From Leptothoe sp034932105 (GTDB lineage Bacteria > Cyanobacteriota > Cyanobacteriia > Phormidesmidales > Phormidesmidaceae), in the NCBI RefSeq assembly GCF_034932105.1, contig NZ_JAYGIG010000004.1, positions 1 to 64,000 on the forward strand: a stretch of 64,000 bases of DNA, written 5' to 3'. Shown here in pieces: positions 16,584 to 26,266 of this stretch (positions within the stretch are counted from its first letter, which is position 1; each line of letters opens with the position of its first letter). A program made the translations under genes and the position numbers. The notes beneath the pieces were generated by a model. It saw only the letters and a list, made by a program, of their open reading frames with translations. It was not told the origin of the DNA and did no database searches.

Positions 16584-17846
16584 ATGACCCCCACCCTCAT
16601 CCTTAGAAACTGCACCCTCGACCACGCCCGCCTCGACATCGCCATCGAAGGCGATACCATCATCGCCATTGCCCCGCATCTGGAGATGACTGCCCCCACC
16701 GAAATCGACATCTCTGGCCAGCTGGTCAGCCCCCCCTTCGTCGAATCCCACATTCACCTAGACTCAGCCTTAACCGTCGGTCAACCGCGCCACAACCAAA
16801 GCGGTACTCTATTTGAAGGCATCGAAATCTGGCGCGATCGCAAGCAAACCCTAACCACGGACGATGTCAAACACCGGGCCATCGCCGCCCTCAAACTCAT
16901 GGCCAGCCAGGGTACCCTATTTGTCCGTAGCCACGTCGACGTCAGTGAACCCAACCTCACCGCCCTAGAGGGTCTGCTCGAAGTGCGCGATCTAGTCAAA
17001 GGCTGGATCACATTACAGATCGTCGCTTTTCCCCAAGACGGCATCTACAGTAACCCTAAAAATGGCAGTCCCAAAAACGACGAACTGATCGAAGAAGCCA
17101 TCATCCTGGGAGCTGATGCCGTCGGCGGCATTCCCCACTACGAACTCACCCGCGAAGACGGCGTCCGCTCGGTCCATCGCATCTTTGAGCTAGCCGAAAA
17201 ATATAACCGATTGATCGACATCCACTGCGACGAAATCGACGACGACCAATCTCGCTTTCTCGAAGTGGTCTCCGCCTGTGCATTGCAAACGGGCCTCCAA
17301 GAAAAAGTCACCGCCAGCCACACCACCGCATTTGGCTCCTATAACGACGCCTATGCCCTTAAACTCATGGGCTTTCTCAAACGCTCTGGGATTAACTTCA
17401 TCGCCAACCCGTTAATCAACATTACCCTCCAGGGCCGCACTGATACCTATCCCAAACGCCGGGGCCTCACCCGCGTTAAAGAGTTGTGGCAGGCCGGACT
17501 GAATGTGAGCCTCGGTCATGACTGCATCCAAGACCCTTGGTATGGCCTCGGCACCGGCAACATGCTCGACGTCATCTCCATGGCCGTCCACCTATGCCAA
17601 ATGACCGGCCTCGAAGAAATGGATGCCTGCTATGACATGGCCACCACCCACGGAGCCCGCACGCTGAACCTACAGGACTCCTACGGCATAGCGGTGGGGA
17701 AACCGGCCAACCTGATTGTGTTAGACAGCAGCGATAAGTATGACGCCATCCGCCGTCGACCCACCGTCAGCCATGTCATTTCCCGTGGGCAAGTGCTGGT
17801 GGAAACCGCGTCACCCCAGGTTAAATGGCAGCGGGATGTGGACTGA
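16584..17846 (+). CDS. codA: Cytosine deaminase
   Basis: 420 residues from the ATG at 16584; a TTG at 16569 is in frame but adds only MPIFP. It closely follows E. coli CodA in length and sequence. Metal ligands are the HIHLD motif (His56, His58), followed by NQSGTLFEGIE, RSHVDVS, LQIVAFPQDGI, IHCDEIDD, ASHTTA and the late Asp in LGHDCIQDPW. It is a cytoplasmic amidohydrolase converting cytosine to uracil and ammonia. No cytosine permease gene is seen in the window. It lies at one end of a group of hydantoinase and carbamoyl-hydrolase genes, consistent with scavenging nitrogen from pyrimidines or related rings. Confidence 0.93.
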   Translation: MTPTLILRNCTLDHARLDIAIEGDTIIAIAPHLEMTAPTEIDISGQLVSPPFVESHIHLDSALTVGQPRHNQSGTLFEGIEIWRDRKQTLTTDDVKHRAIAALKLMASQGTLFVRSHVDVSEPNLTALEGLLEVRDLVKGWITLQIVAFPQDGIYSNPKNGSPKNDELIEEAIILGADAVGGIPHYELTREDGVRSVHRIFELAEKYNRLIDIHCDEIDDDQSRFLEVVSACALQTGLQEKVTASHTTAFGSYNDAYALKLMGFLKRSGINFIANPLINITLQGRTDTYPKRRGLTRVKELWQAGLNVSLGHDCIQDPWYGLGTGNMLDVISMAVHLCQMTGLEEMDACYDMATTHGARTLNLQDSYGIAVGKPANLIVLDSSDKYDAIRRRPTVSHVISRGQVLVETASPQVKWQRDVD

Positions 17847-17866
17847 TGGGCCAGACGGCACGCCTG

Positions 17867-17947
17867 ATGTCGCAAAAGGACAAAGAGCGTGACAGAAAAT
17901 ACAAACTTAAACTTTACTCAGTGGAAGGTGTGGAAGAGTATCGGATA
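17867..17947 (+). pseudogene. Uma2 (DUF820) endonuclease-family fragment
   Basis: The short stretch reads MSQKDKERDRKYKLKLYS then VEGVEEYRI, which matches the conserved 'D...K...YS..GV.EYWI' block of Uma2-family (PD-(D/E)XK fold) proteins abundant in cyanobacteria. Nothing recognisable lies before or after it, and the usual EYWIVDW has become EYRIPHG. It is a decayed internal fragment between codA and uvrA. Confidence 0.6.
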
Positions 17948-18108
17948 CCCCATGGCATGGGTGTTGTTGCTGCATCCTTTTTGCCCTGGTCAACACGACA
18001 TGACTAAGCTCTATGACTTACTATAAATAAATGTTGTGATTGTACTAGTACTAATTTATTAGTTTCGGTATGATCTATCTGCCTGCGCTGTAATCCCCAT
18101 TTGCCCCC

Positions 18109-21100
18109 ATGCCCCAGTCAAAGACCTCTAAAACGGCCAAGACAAGCAAATCCAGCAGCAATGGTAAGGCTTCTAGCCAGCAGGCCAGTGGCAAAGCCGC
18201 CCCTGGTAAGGCCAGCACAAATGGCAAGGGTGCCACGGCTGGCAAGGGTGGCAAGGGTGCCACGGCTGGCAAAGGTGCCACAGCTGGCCAGACGGCTCCA
18301 CTCACCAACCTATCGGACTCCCTGATCCGCATTCGCGGTGCCCGTCAGCACAACCTGAAGAACATCAATCTGGACCTGCCCCGCAACCAGATGATTGTGT
18401 TTACTGGCGTTTCTGGTTCCGGTAAGTCCTCCCTCGCCTTCGATACGATTTTTGCTGAGGGGCAGCGGCGCTATGTGGAGTCCCTCAGTGCCTATGCCCG
18501 ACAGTTTTTGGGTCAGGTGGATAAGCCTGATGTGGACTCCATTGAGGGGCTGAGTCCGGCCATTTCCATTGACCAGAAGTCCACCTCCCACAACCCCCGA
18601 TCGACGGTGGGTACGGTGACGGAAATCTATGACTACCTGCGACTGCTCTACGGTCGGGCCGGGCAACCCCACTGTCCCCAGTGCGATCGCTCTATTGCAC
18701 CCCAGGCCATTGACCAAATGCTGGACCAGGTGATGGCGCTGCCGGACCGTACCCGGTTTCAGATTTTGGCTCCGGTGGTGCGGGGCAAGAAAGGGACCCA
18801 TGCCAAATTACTATCGGGCTTAGCGGCGGAAGGGTTTGTGCGGGTGCGGGTGAACGGCGAAATCCGAGAGCTGAACGACAACATTGAGCTGGCTAAGAAT
18901 AAGACCCATGACATTGAGGTGGTGGTGGACCGCCTGGTGAAGAAGGACGACATCCAGGAACGGCTGGCGGATTCTTTGGCTACCTGTCTGAAGCGGGCTG
19001 AGGGCATTGCCATTATTGATATCCTGGAAGACCGCAAGCCGGACAATGTGGTGCCGCTGAAGGGCAAAGGGAAGGCCAAGATGCCCATGGCAGCAGAAGC
19101 GGAGGGGGATTATGGCGGTAAACTACCGTCGGAGCTAGTTTTTTCTGAGAATTTTGCCTGTCCCGAGCATGGGGCGGTGATGGATGAGCTGTCTCCCCGG
19201 CTGTTTTCGTTTAATTCGCCCTATGGCGCTTGCCCCGACTGCCATGGTTTGGGTAGCCATCGGCGGTTTAATGCGGAACTGGTGGTGCCGGACCCGAGCT
19301 TGCCAGTGTATGCTGCGATCGCACCCTGGTCCGACAAGGACAACACCTACTACTTCTCCCTGCTCTACAGCGTCGGCAAAGCCTACGGTTTCGAAATTCA
19401 ATCCTCCTGGGAGAGCCTCACCGATGAACAGCGGCACATTATCCTCCACGGTTCTCCCGACAAAATTTACATCGAAACCGACTCCCGCTACCGCGACAAA
19501 AAAGGCTACGAACGTAAATATGAAGGTGTCCTACCCATTCTGGACCGGCAGTACCACGAGAGCACATCTGATCTCTACAAACAAAAGTTAGAGAAGTATC
19601 TCGTCGACCAAGTCTGTGAAACCTGTCACGGAGCCCGGCTGCGGCCAGAGTCCCTAGCGGTCAAACTGGGACCCTACAACATTCTCGACTTCACCAGTGT
19701 TTCCATCCGCGACTGTTTGAACAATGTTGAAGATGTCATGGGGAGCAATGGCGGTGAGCCTCTCCTGACTAAGAAACAGCTGGCCATTGGTGAGCTGGTG
19801 CTGAAGGAAATCAAAGCCCGACTCACCTTTTTGTTAGATGTGGGATTGGACTACCTCACCCTGGACCGGACCGCCATGACCCTCTCCGGCGGCGAGGCCC
19901 AGCGCATTCGCCTAGCTACCCAGATCGGGGCAGGGCTGACGGGTGTGCTATACGTTCTAGATGAGCCCAGTATTGGTCTACACCAGCGGGATAACGAACG
20001 CCTCCTAAAGACCCTCAACCGACTGCGCAATTTGGGCAATACCCTGATCGTCGTGGAACATGACGAAGACACCATTCGCGCGGCGGACCACCTAGTGGAT
20101 ATTGGCCCCAGGGCGGGAGTCCACGGTGGTGACATTGTTGTTAATGGCGATATTAATGACCTGCTAAACAGTAAAGAATCCCTCACAGGGGCCTATTTGT
20201 CTGGGCGCATGGGGATCGACACGCCCGCTGAACGGCGACCCGGCAACAGTCGTAAGCTGCTCATTCGCAATGCCCGCCGCAACAACTTGCAGAATATCGA
20301 TGTTGATATTCCCCTGGGTAAGTTTGTTTGCATTACCGGTGTGTCGGGGTCTGGAAAATCCACCCTCATTAATGAGCTGCTGTACCCGGCCCTGCAGCAT
20401 AACTTTGGTAGCAAAGTACCGGAACCCAATGAAATGGAGCCCATTCAGGGTCTGAGTGCCCTAGATAAGGCCATTGTGATTGACCAGTCCCCCATTGGCC
20501 GCACCCCCCGTTCCAATCCGGCCACCTACACGGGGGTGTTTGATGTGATTCGGGATCTGTTTTCTGAGACGATCGAGGCCAAGGCTCGGGGCTATAAGCG
20601 GGGACAGTTCTCTTTTAATGTGAAGGGTGGCCGTTGCGAAGCCTGTGGGGGGCAGGGGGTGAATGTCATTGCCATGAACTTTCTGCCCGATGTGTATGTG
20701 CAGTGCGAGGTGTGCAAAGGGGCACGCTATAACCGTGAGACATTGCAGGTCAAGTACAAGGGCAAGACCATCTCAGATGTGCTGAATATGACGGCGGAAG
20801 AGGCGTTGCACTTCTTTGAGAATATCCATAAGGCAGCCAGCAAGCTACAGACCATGGTGGATGTGGGGCTGGGCTATATTCGTCTGGGACAGACGGCTCC
20901 CACCCTCTCTGGTGGAGAAGCACAGCGGATGAAGCTAGCGTCTGAGCTGGCCCGGCGTTCCACGGGTAAGACCATGTATTTGATTGATGAGCCCACCACC
21001 GGACTGTCGTTTTACGATGTTCACAAGTTGTTGGATGTGGTGCAACGCCTAGTGGACAAGGGCAATTCGGTGGTGATGATTGAGCACAACCTGGATGTGA

Positions 21101-21261
21101 TCCGTTGCTGCGACTGGATTATTGACCTAGGGCCGGAGGGTGGCGACCGGGGCGGAGAGATTATTGCCGAGGGGACACCGGAGGAGGTGGCCCAGGTGGA
21201 GAATTCCTACACGGGCCATTATTTGAAACATGTGTTGGCTCAACATCCACCTAAAGGATAG
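18109..21261 (+). CDS. uvrA: Excinuclease ABC subunit A with basic N-terminal extension
   Basis: This 1050-residue protein is the damage-recognising ATPase of nucleotide excision repair, working with UvrB and UvrC. It has two ABC modules: Walker A GVSGSGKSSLAFDT and GVSGSGKSTLINE, with signatures LSGGEAQRIRLA and LSGGEAQRMKLA. Zinc-binding pairs are visible (CPQC, CPEH, CPDC; CEACGGQG and CEVCKG). The conserved core starts near residue 70 (SLIRIRGARQHNLKNI). The first ~68 residues are an added Lys/Ala/Gly/Thr-rich tail with repeats of (K)GATAGKG, absent from E. coli UvrA. The ATG at 18109 was chosen because the low-complexity tail is in frame with no stop; a later internal start cannot be excluded. 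Confidence 0.95.
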   Translation: MPQSKTSKTAKTSKSSSNGKASSQQASGKAAPGKASTNGKGATAGKGGKGATAGKGATAGQTAPLTNLSDSLIRIRGARQHNLKNINLDLPRNQMIVFTGVSGSGKSSLAFDTIFAEGQRRYVESLSAYARQFLGQVDKPDVDSIEGLSPAISIDQKSTSHNPRSTVGTVTEIYDYLRLLYGRAGQPHCPQCDRSIAPQAIDQMLDQVMALPDRTRFQILAPVVRGKKGTHAKLLSGLAAEGFVRVRVNGEIRELNDNIELAKNKTHDIEVVVDRLVKKDDIQERLADSLATCLKRAEGIAIIDILEDRKPDNVVPLKGKGKAKMPMAAEAEGDYGGKLPSELVFSENFACPEHGAVMDELSPRLFSFNSPYGACPDCHGLGSHRRFNAELVVPDPSLPVYAAIAPWSDKDNTYYFSLLYSVGKAYGFEIQSSWESLTDEQRHIILHGSPDKIYIETDSRYRDKKGYERKYEGVLPILDRQYHESTSDLYKQKLEKYLVDQVCETCHGARLRPESLAVKLGPYNILDFTSVSIRDCLNNVEDVMGSNGGEPLLTKKQLAIGELVLKEIKARLTFLLDVGLDYLTLDRTAMTLSGGEAQRIRLATQIGAGLTGVLYVLDEPSIGLHQRDNERLLKTLNRLRNLGNTLIVVEHDEDTIRAADHLVDIGPRAGVHGGDIVVNGDINDLLNSKESLTGAYLSGRMGIDTPAERRPGNSRKLLIRNARRNNLQNIDVDIPLGKFVCITGVSGSGKSTLINELLYPALQHNFGSKVPEPNEMEPIQGLSALDKAIVIDQSPIGRTPRSNPATYTGVFDVIRDLFSETIEAKARGYKRGQFSFNVKGGRCEACGGQGVNVIAMNFLPDVYVQCEVCKGARYNRETLQVKYKGKTISDVLNMTAEEALHFFENIHKAASKLQTMVDVGLGYIRLGQTAPTLSGGEAQRMKLASELARRSTGKTMYLIDEPTTGLSFYDVHKLLDVVQRLVDKGNSVVMIEHNLDVIRCCDWIIDLGPEGGDRGGEIIAEGTPEEVAQVENSYTGHYLKHVLAQHPPKG

Positions 21262-21298
21262 GCCGATTGGACGGGGTTGAAGCCGTTAGGTCTGAGCT

Positions 21299-21326
21299 AA
21301 ACAGCGGGTTAATCAACCCGCTGTTT
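21299..21326. terminator. Bidirectional hairpin between uvrA and the 71-aa ORF
   Basis: A perfect 12-bp inverted repeat AAACAGCGGGTT / AACCCGCTGTTT with an AATC loop lies 37 bp after the uvrA stop and 5 bp before the stop of the convergent small ORF at 21332. It is placed to serve both genes. There is no long T-run. Confidence 0.75.
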
Positions 21327-21331
21327 CAAGC

Positions 21332-21547
21332 CTAAGCGGCTGATTCGGTGGATGGCTCGCTATCCGCTGGAATCTGGCCTTCCAGTTCGGTAATGGCAGC
21401 ATTCATAGCGGCTAGGTGGACCTGCATGCGATCGCGAGTAGCCTTAAGCCATTCCAGCCTCATTTTTTGGCAATGGGCATAGAAACTGGCATAGTCACCA
21501 CGGGTACAGCTACCGGCAGCAGACGAGTTACAGAAAGGAAAAAACAT
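21332..21547 (-). CDS. Small hypothetical protein (71 aa)
   Basis: The protein begins MFFPFCNSSAAGSCTRGDYA and continues as a probable amphipathic helix (FYAHCQKMRLEWLKATRDRM) to an acidic tail. It has three Cys in the first half. I do not recognise a family. Support for being real is its position: it fills the gap between uvrA and hyuB and ends next to a bidirectional hairpin. The ribosome site upstream is weak. Confidence 0.5.
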   Translation of the reverse strand: MFFPFCNSSAAGSCTRGDYASFYAHCQKMRLEWLKATRDRMQVHLAAMNAAITELEGQIPADSEPSTESAA

Positions 21548-21647
21548 GATGGCAGGTGATGAAAAGAGGTACGCCTATAAGCTAACAACTTTTTAAAAAG
21601 ATGGCGATTGCTTAAAAGACGGTTAACGGCGCACCCGGCTCCATGTC

Positions 21648-23465
21648 TTATTCCCCGTAGTGATTGCCTCGGAGGGATGCAGTGGCGGCTGCATCTACCT
21701 TGAGGGTGACCGGGTCAATCTCCACCAAGTAGTCCCGCTTGGCCGATTCCACCGTCAGAAACCCATCCAGGACATCTTCCAAGATCATCGCTGGCTCACG
21801 TTCCAACGGGTTGCCGTAGCCGCCACCACAGGGGCTAATGGTACGCAACGTATCGCCAGGCTTAGTTTTACGACAGGGAAACTTAGACGGTAAAATTTGT
21901 ACCCCCTCCCCCTCATGCCCCTCATGATTGGCATTGAAAACTTGCACCCCGCCCGGTGTACCGTCTTCTCCACCAAAAATGCCCCAGGGCGCATACTTAT
22001 TCCCCTCACCCTCCAAAGACATTTGCCCCGGTGAGAGAAACTGCATATCCCTAATCGAGCCTAGCCCCCCGCGCCATTTCCCAGCACCGCTAGCATCTTC
22101 GATCAGCTCATAGCGGGTTACCCTGAGGGGTAAATGGGCCTCAATATCTTCGATAGGATTGTTACGGGTATTAGCATAAAGGGTATCCACCCCATCCATG
22201 CCATCCTTCCCATAGCGCCCCCCGTAGCTGCCCTCGGTAATATCCATATAGACCCAATAGTCTTCATCCAGGGCACCACTGTAGGACACCACCTTGATAT
22301 TGCCAATGCCACCACTGATATTCTGGGGAGCCACCTGGGCCAGCACTTTCATCAAGGTATCCGCAACAATGTTGCCGGGACAGCAGCGGGCAATCACCGG
22401 AGCCGGATAAATGGGATTTGCCAGACAGCCCTTGGGGGCAACAATGTGAATGGGACGGGTCAAGCCAGAATTCTGGGGGACATATTCCATCAGGGCGGTA
22501 TCGAGCAAGACGGACCGCAGGGTAACAAAAATGGCAATATCCACCGTGCCGACAAAGGGCATGTTGATGGGACGGTCATCGATTTGGGGCGCGGTGCCCG
22601 TGAGGTCGATGGTCATGTCGCTACCGTCAATGGTGACCGTAACAGCAATTTTTAAGTCTTTTTTACTGGGGTCTGGGTCGTCCAAGAACCCATCGATAAA
22701 ACCCTCATCGTAGTAGGTGCCATCGGGCAGCTTGGCAATCGCCTGACGGATCATCCGTTCGGAATAGTTCATGAGGACTTCGCTGGCGGCAAGCACCGTA
22801 TCTAGTCCATACTGATCCACCAGTTCTAGAAACCGTTGTTCACCCACTCGGCAGGCTGCCACTTGAGCTTCAATGTCGCCCACCACCACTTGGGCACTAC
22901 GAATGTTTTGCCGCAGCATGCGCCAAACCTGACGGTTTTTGACACCCCTTTCGTAGATTTTTACGGCCTTGAACTGTAGCCCTTCAGCAAAGGCATCCAC
23001 GGCATCCACAATGCCGCAACTGCCGGGAGACGATGAGCCAATATCCAGGTGATGGGCGGTGGTGAAGGAGTAACCAATCAGGTCTTCTCCACGGAAGATG
23101 GGAATACCAATGCCAATGTCTGGACCGTGGGAGGCCCCATAGTAGGGGTGATTGTGCAGAATGATATCACCGGGGTAAAACTCCTCTCCGTCTTCTGCCA
23201 TGGCTTTGAGTACGCCTTGCATATAGCCAGGAATAGGGCCGAGCTGGAGGGGGGTACTATAGGCGCATTCGGCCAGCTGTTGACAGTCGGCATCGAGAAT
23301 GGCGGCACCAAAGTCCTCGGACTCACGAATGATGCTGGAGTAGGACATGCGAGCCAGCTTGTGCCCCATTTCCAGGGCGATGCCGTTGAGGGCTCCGGCA
23401 ATGACCTGGGCGGTGACGGGGTCGATTTTAGGGAGTTGGCGGAGTTGGGGAGGAGAGATTGTCAT
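21648..23465 (-). CDS. hyuB: Hydantoinase/oxoprolinase subunit B
   Basis: This 605-residue protein is of the HyuB (N-methylhydantoinase B) family, with characteristic stretches HKLARMSYSSIIRESEDFG, FYPGDIILHNHPYYGASH, and C-terminal GGLGSIRDMQFLSPGQ and CGGGYGNPLERE. With HyuA it forms an ATP-dependent enzyme that opens a cyclic amide (hydantoin, N-methylhydantoin or 5-oxoproline type). It is 85 bp downstream of hyuA in the same direction, so one operon is likely; a CCCCTCC/GGAGGGG hairpin (23523-23538) lies in the gap. The exact ring substrate cannot be told from sequence. A 5-oxoprolinase or acetophenone-carboxylase-type role is possible. Confidence 0.9.
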   Translation of the reverse strand: MTISPPQLRQLPKIDPVTAQVIAGALNGIALEMGHKLARMSYSSIIRESEDFGAAILDADCQQLAECAYSTPLQLGPIPGYMQGVLKAMAEDGEEFYPGDIILHNHPYYGASHGPDIGIGIPIFRGEDLIGYSFTTAHHLDIGSSSPGSCGIVDAVDAFAEGLQFKAVKIYERGVKNRQVWRMLRQNIRSAQVVVGDIEAQVAACRVGEQRFLELVDQYGLDTVLAASEVLMNYSERMIRQAIAKLPDGTYYDEGFIDGFLDDPDPSKKDLKIAVTVTIDGSDMTIDLTGTAPQIDDRPINMPFVGTVDIAIFVTLRSVLLDTALMEYVPQNSGLTRPIHIVAPKGCLANPIYPAPVIARCCPGNIVADTLMKVLAQVAPQNISGGIGNIKVVSYSGALDEDYWVYMDITEGSYGGRYGKDGMDGVDTLYANTRNNPIEDIEAHLPLRVTRYELIEDASGAGKWRGGLGSIRDMQFLSPGQMSLEGEGNKYAPWGIFGGEDGTPGGVQVFNANHEGHEGEGVQILPSKFPCRKTKPGDTLRTISPCGGGYGNPLEREPAMILEDVLDGFLTVESAKRDYLVEIDPVTLKVDAAATASLRGNHYGE

Positions 23466-23550
23466 AGCAAGGTAACCGGCAATTTTGTAAGGAATGAGGA
23501 TTTAAGTAGGGTACAAGCCAATCCCCTCCTGGGAGGGGAGAAAATAGTGG

Positions 23551-25665
23551 CTATGTGACCGAAGTGGCCATTTCTAGGGCTTTATCCACTAAGGACTCAT
23601 TGGTTAAGCGAATGATTAGATTGCCGTTGGCTTCTACGGTTGTGCGGCTGTGGGGAGGTAACAGAATGGTGGAGTCTTTTTGGAAGATGACGGCGGGACC
23701 TTCGATTTGGGCTGCCATGGGTAATCGGTCTCGGTCAAAGAATTGGGTGGAATATTGTTCTAGCTGGCCGTTGACTCGGAAGTAGGTGACGGCTGTTTTT
23801 AACCAGGCGTCTTTCAAGTCTCCCTGGGTGGGTGCGGGGAAGTCTGAGAGTTTGGGCATGGGGCCGGTACCGGTGACCCTGAGGGTGACTAACTCCACCG
23901 GGTTTTCTGGGAAGGCATGGCCATACTCAGCGGTGTGGAGATCGTGGAACTGTTGCCAGACGGTTTGCAGGGCTGTCTCATCTAGCATGCCACTGGGTAC
24001 TAGGGCTCGTAATTCGTAGCCTTGGCCCACATAGCGACAGTCGGCGAACCGTTGTAGGGTCATGTCTGTTTCGCTAAAGCCATCGGCCCTAAGTTGTTCT
24101 TTGACCTGATCTTCTAGGGCTTGTAAATCGGCGTTGAGTTTAGGCAGATTGGGCTCGGTGCTGAGGGTAAATTCGTTTTGGATCAGATCGTGCTTGAGGT
24201 CGGTGGTGAGGAGGCCCATGGCGGAGGTAATGCCGGGATAGCGGGGGACAATCACTTCGGGGATGCCCAGGGATAGGGCCACTTCAGCGGCATGGAGAGG
24301 GCCAGCGCCACCCTGGGCTACCAGGGCAAACTGCCGGGGGTCCTGTCCTTTTTGGATGGTGCGGGAGCGGATGGCATTGGCCATGTTGTTATTCACAATG
24401 GTGAGAATCCCGGCTGCGGTTTCGTAGAGGTCCAACCCCATGTGATCTGCCAGCGCCTGCACCGCCGCAAAGGCTTTCTCTGGGTAGATGGTCATTTCAC
24501 CCCCGAGAAAATAGTCTGGGTCCAGCCGATTGAGCACTACATTGGCATCGGTCACAGTGACCTCGGTGCCCCCCTTGTCGTAGCAAACGGGACCCGGTTC
24601 AGCCCCAGCACTGCGGGGACCTACCCGAAACGCGCCGCCACCGTCGACATAGGCAATGCTGCCGCCACCGGCCCCAATGGTGTGCACATCGATCATGGGT
24701 ACCATCACCGGGTATCCGGCAATCCAGGTATCCCGTGCGGTGGCTTCGGCAAAGCCCCGCTCGGTGACAATGCCAATGTCGGTGCTGGTGCCTCCCATGT
24801 CAAAAGTAATCAGTCGGTCTCGTTGAGACTGGGCACCAGCGGCTGCTCCGCCAAGCACGCCAGCGGCCAACCCTGATAGCAACAGGGTAACTGGCTGTTC
24901 TCCTGCCACCTCGGCAGTGGCCACCCCCCCGTTGGAGCGCATGATGTGCAGTTCGCCCCGCACGGATTGTTCTTTGAGGCTATGGCTGAGATTTTGGATG
25001 TAGCGTCTTACCTTGGGACCAACGAAGGCGTTAATACAGGCGGTGGTGAACCGTTCAAACTCTCGGAACTGGGGAAAGATGCTGGCGCTGGTGGTGATAA
25101 AGGCTTCAGGATAAAGTTCTTTAGCGATGGCCGCTACCCGTTCTTCGTGGCGGGAATCAAAGTACGAGTTGAGAAAACAAATGGCGATGGAGTCTACGCC
25201 AGCTGCTTTGAGTTCTAGGATGGCGGTTTTGGCTTCGGCTTCATCCAGGGGGGTGAGGGTGTGGCCTTTAGGATCGAGGCGTTCGGAGACGACTTTGCGA
25301 TCGCGTCTTTTCACCAACGGTCTCGCCTGCCACGGAATATCCTGCATGATGGAATAATGCTGGGGGCGCTGGTGTCGCCCAATGTGGATAATATCCCGAT
25401 AGCCCTTCGTCGTTACCATTCCCGTGTGCGCCCCATCATGGGTCAGCAGCGTATTGGTGGCAATGGTCGTACCGTGGAGCACATGCTCAATGTCACCGTA
25501 GTCCGCCTGGGCCATCTCACACAGGGTCGCTATCCCCTGCATCATGGCAATGGAGGGATCCTCCACCGTCGTTGGGACCTTATGAATCCAGGTTTGTTGC
25601 AGTGCCACATCTGCCAGGATCAAATCAGTAAACGTGCCACCAATGTCTACGCCGATGAGTTTCAT
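23551..25665 (-). CDS. hyuA: Hydantoinase/oxoprolinase subunit A
   Basis: This 704-residue HyuA family protein has the ATP-binding ASKHA-like start (MKLIGVDIGGTFTDLI), HGTTIATNTLLTHDGA, ITFDMGGTSTDIGI, DVHTIGAGGGSIAYVDGGG and AQGGAGPLHA. It supplies the ATPase part of a two-subunit cyclic-amide hydrolase with HyuB. Length is normal for the family. The gene is divergent from the M20 hydrolase at 26267, with about 600 bp between them. The combination HyuA-HyuB plus two N-carbamoyl-type hydrolases suggests ring opening followed by decarbamoylation. Confidence 0.92.
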   Translation of the reverse strand: MKLIGVDIGGTFTDLILADVALQQTWIHKVPTTVEDPSIAMMQGIATLCEMAQADYGDIEHVLHGTTIATNTLLTHDGAHTGMVTTKGYRDIIHIGRHQRPQHYSIMQDIPWQARPLVKRRDRKVVSERLDPKGHTLTPLDEAEAKTAILELKAAGVDSIAICFLNSYFDSRHEERVAAIAKELYPEAFITTSASIFPQFREFERFTTACINAFVGPKVRRYIQNLSHSLKEQSVRGELHIMRSNGGVATAEVAGEQPVTLLLSGLAAGVLGGAAAGAQSQRDRLITFDMGGTSTDIGIVTERGFAEATARDTWIAGYPVMVPMIDVHTIGAGGGSIAYVDGGGAFRVGPRSAGAEPGPVCYDKGGTEVTVTDANVVLNRLDPDYFLGGEMTIYPEKAFAAVQALADHMGLDLYETAAGILTIVNNNMANAIRSRTIQKGQDPRQFALVAQGGAGPLHAAEVALSLGIPEVIVPRYPGITSAMGLLTTDLKHDLIQNEFTLSTEPNLPKLNADLQALEDQVKEQLRADGFSETDMTLQRFADCRYVGQGYELRALVPSGMLDETALQTVWQQFHDLHTAEYGHAFPENPVELVTLRVTGTGPMPKLSDFPAPTQGDLKDAWLKTAVTYFRVNGQLEQYSTQFFDRDRLPMAAQIEGPAVIFQKDSTILLPPHSRTTVEANGNLIIRLTNESLVDKALEMATSVT

Positions 25666-26266
25666 GCTCGGTCCCTAAGGTAGAAGCTATCGCGGGGATC
25701 TTAAGCATTTTCCCTGAGGCGAAGTGTTCAGCATGTACCGTTTAACGGGATTTCAATGATGGAGCGAATAATCAGTAACGAACTGTAATACTTTGAGGAA
25801 CCGTTGAAAATCAACCTATACCTTTGGTAGTTCACCACCTGAGGGCTTGATTCATGATTACTCCATGGATTCTCTAGCCTTTCCCTTTTTCTTATGCCTT
25901 GCGCCTGCTCTGAGATCTTTAGGGAGCTTTAGGGGGCTTTAAGTGGATCGATCACCCTTTTGAGCCTGAGGGAGCCCTATAGCCCCCTTGAACAGGGGGA
26001 ACACCAAAACCATGAGGTTATTTCTTAACAGCCCCTGACGTTAATTGAAGACTTTCCCCTAAAGGGACAAACTACCCCTGCTATTTGAGAGAACGTTGAG
26101 GCTATCCACCCCTTTCGGTGAGATTTGATCCAATTAGCCCTGACACTTTGAGTGCAGGATGGGATAACAATGCTTTGCTAAGATACAAGTCTCTATTAGG
26201 TAATTTTAATAACAATCCTCTAACGCTTTTCCAGGGACGATAGAATTCTGAGTTTTGGCATTCCCT
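25666..26266. other. Divergent intergenic region, no gene seen
   Basis: These 600 bp separate hyuA (minus) from the M20 hydrolase (plus). I see no convincing open frame. The middle is pyrimidine-rich, with imperfect repeats of 'agggagctttagggggcttta'. Promoters for both directions should lie here, but none could be fixed. Confidence 0.5.

Noticed and set aside
26200..26213. Possible NtcA box before M20 copy 1 (GTA-N8-AAC)
   Set aside because: The right half is AAC instead of TAC, and the distance to the nearest -10-like TAGAAT is about 27 bp, longer than usual. Too weak to annotate.
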